From contig NC_046360.1 of assembly GCF_004027225.2 (NCBI RefSeq), positions 2,530,001 through 2,594,000 on the forward strand: DNA of 64,000 nt, written 5' to 3'. The translations under genes and the position numbers were made by a program. Below the pieces are notes generated by a model. That model had not been told where the DNA came from, ran no database searches, and worked only from the letters and a program-made list of their open reading frames with translations. The stretch is from Strigops habroptila. Lineage: Eukaryota > Chordata > Aves > Psittaciformes > Psittacidae. Positions 61,604-64,000 of the stretch are shown here, piece by piece (within the stretch, counting starts at the first letter, position 1; the number at the start of each line of letters is the position of its first letter).

Positions 61604-64000
61604 CTGAAGAACACAATTAAGTTATAATAGTTAATGAGACAAAAAAAAAACAAAAATCAAAAAAGCTGGAGATTATTTTGTATGAAATAACTTGTCATGG
61701 AACAGTGGAATGGATCAATGGGCACCTACTTGGTACTATTTCTGATAACCTCAATCCCATTAATTCAGTACAAAGGACTCTTTAAACACACCAGTTATTT
61801 CTGAGGCTTCTAATGTCCTTGTTTCGAGGTGAATTTACAGAGGCAGGTAGTAAATCAGGGAGGTACAAAATGTCTTCACTCTATCGGAGTTGGGTTTGAC
61901 AGGAAGAGGATCATCTTCACCTCTCACATCCATACTTCTTGGATCTCAGCCTTGCTGACCCAGAAAGGGCCAATGACAGAAACCTACTGAAGGATGCATA
62001 TTCAATACTTCATGCTTCCTTGTGTATATATATATTAAATTCTTTTCCTCTCACTGCTAGCTTCTTTCACTATCTGGTTTTACAGCTGCTTTACATGACA
62101 CACAAGCACAGGACAACCAAATGTGATTGGGAGTCAGCACCAAAATTCCAGCAAACAGGCTAAAGAACCAGGAGTTCTGCAGTGTTAGACAGCCAGAGAT
62201 AACTGTGAATAGCAGCTATTGTCTCCACAGAGAAAGTTACACGAGATTCTCAAAACCAGCCTGTACAGGAGCTTGCCCCCACAACAGGAATCAGGATCCT
62301 TGCTCTGAAGTTTTTTCACTACTACAGTATTTGAGTCTAACAGAAATCTGTTAAGGTCTCTATTTAACCAATGCAAATGTACAATTATTACCATGGCATT
62401 AATGCTGATGGTGGTCTTACCTCGACTTCAGAGAGAACATGACTAACCATCCTGTATTGTTACTGAGGGAAGAATCATGCAAAGACACAGTTTCTGTATG
62501 CTTTTTGAGAAAGCTAAACCAAACTTACTCCATTTCATTCATAGCCTGTATTGGTTTCAGCTCTTCTTTGTACTAATAAAGTCCCAATGGATGAAAAGTG
62601 TCACAACAGCTCAGTCAGTGCAAACCTACCCCTCTGCAGTTCAGCATCGGGATATCGAAGGGGACACACAGCAGAACAGGGAAACAGTCCAGGATATCTA
62701 ATGTCCACTCCCCTACTGTCCCTGTGACCAACAACTGTGTTTTGAATCAACTGTATAGCCTTTATTACAAGGGCCTGTGGACAGCACAAACCTTGTGTCA
62801 GCCCTTGCATGGGTACATCTGGCAGAGCACTGTCACTCGGGTACAGGGAGTTCATTCTTTGCCTGAGCATTCCCACATACAATGCTGGAATCACAACCCT
62901 TCCACTGTTCACTACTGTCCAGCTGCACTGTTGACATCTCTATTGAGCTCAAGAGGCTGCTCGTACCAGTGCATTAATGCTGCTGCACAAACTTGGTATT
63001 TCTAGCTTCCCCGTTGGGGTAACTGTAACAATCAGCACATATTTAGATGCCCCTTTACATTTTTCATGTTTCTATCCTACACATGCATCTCTTGTGGACT
63101 TTCCTCTCAAAACCACAATTCTCATCCTGAAGTGGTGAGAGCAGAGCTCTTTCCCATGTGAAGTTTTGCACCTGATGAGACAATCCATGCACATTTTTGG
63201 GTCCTTCTGTCACAGGGCAGTAAATGTTACACACCCCTTTCTAACAAGCCAGGTTATAATGCAATTTGCTTTATAGTCTTGAGATGGCTTGTTTGTCCTG
63301 AACAGAAATGACAGGTGTAAATGCCTCAATTACATGTACTGAAGTTTATTCTATTTCCAAAAATAAAGCTCCAGTCTTTAGATAAAACTTTGGATTTGAG
63401 CTTGGTGTCCCAGTAGTTTAGGAGCACTGTGATCCCTGAACATGTGCCACTACCAAGAATGAGTAACAGCAACAACCTTAAATCTAGATGAGAAACAAAG
63501 CCATTTGTTTCTCATCTAGATTTACAACATCTGTTTCGTTGGCCTAGATGCAACTGATGAAGCACTGGGAAAAGAACAACCCAGGAAGCACTAAGGCGGC
63601 CAAGAGCAAAGGCTTTCTTTAAATGAGAGTTGCCTACAATGCTTTCCCAGGTGAGAAACGCATGTCTTGACTGCTGAAGGCACATGGACTCTTGCTTTAT
63701 GATGTACTGAAGACAGAAACACTGCCATTAACACCCCAGTGCTATTAATCATGGACCAACCCAGCAAGATGCTAGAATTAGATCCTTGGGTCTGTTCTAC
63801 TCCTAAACAGTGGTTTTTTGGGGGGTGGGTGGGTTGTTTGGTTTGGATGTTTGGGGGTTTTTTTTGGTGAGTAACCACACTGCCAGGCCCTGGCAGCCAC
63901 AGCTACTCCTTAGTGAAGCCTGTTTAGCAATACTCCTCCAGGCAGGGTTTTTCTTGCATTATGGCTGCACATTTCAAGTGGCTGAAGTCACTTGGGCCCC
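61604..64000 (-). other. MLXIP: MLXIP intron (partial)
   Basis: No further MLXIP exon is visible on the minus strand out to the window end. It contains the foldback at 63479-63524 and a G/T-rich stretch at 63811-63869. Confidence 0.55.
63479..63524. repeat. Perfect 21-bp inverted repeat, 4-base loop
   Basis: Positions 63479-63499 and 63504-63524 are exact reverse complements (arm core CTAGATGAGAAAC), with GCCA as loop. The stem has no mismatch, unusual for intronic sequence. Confidence 0.95.

Noticed and set aside
63811-63869. G/T-rich stretch that might form a quadruplex
   Set aside because: Runs are uneven and the sequence is simple; nothing links it to a gene feature.

Overview
The window looks like a bird chromosome segment. 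It carries 3' fragments of CR1 LINEs with the usual avian tail sequences, one clear ancient MIR-type SINE copy, compact vertebrate introns and CpG-rich promoters. Its gene order matches the human 12q24.31 block. I cannot name the species. No prokaryotic features, tRNA, rRNA or CRISPR array were seen.

Layout, left to right: the last five coding exons of CLIP1 (+, 1254-4811); complete VPS33A (+, 13 coding exons, 6228-14014); a small unrecognised gene whose last exon encodes a 44-residue one-pass membrane protein (+, 18933-19067); complete DIABLO/Smac (+, 6 coding exons, 20292-23888); B3GNT4 (-, one coding exon, 27663-28772) with a CpG-rich 5' exon and a minisatellite upstream; LRRC43 (-, 11 coding exons, 32011-36922); a three-exon secreted four-helix-cytokine-like gene in the place and orientation of IL31 (+, 39165-40838); and the 3' half of MLXIP/MondoA (-, eight exons, 51405-61603) with an apparently long 3' UTR. 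The 5' part of CLIP1 lies to the left of the window and that of MLXIP to the right.

The genes share no single pathway. CLIP1 is a microtubule plus-end protein and VPS33A is the SM-family subunit of HOPS/CORVET. DIABLO is a mitochondrial IAP antagonist and B3GNT4 a Golgi glycosyltransferase. LRRC43 is a leucine-rich-repeat protein associated with ciliated cells, and MLXIP a glucose-responsive bHLH-ZIP factor. Promoter motifs fit these roles: two CACGTG (CLEAR-like) sites before VPS33A, a TISU initiator on the DIABLO start codon, and an X-box-like site before LRRC43.

The two most notable items are the candidate avian IL-31 with its AU-rich 3' UTR and the 44-residue membrane protein between VPS33A and DIABLO. 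Also notable are a one-residue gap in the otherwise rigid DNA-contact helix of MLXIP, a 121-bp tandem duplication whose first unit ends in inverted repeats, and a perfect 21-bp foldback.
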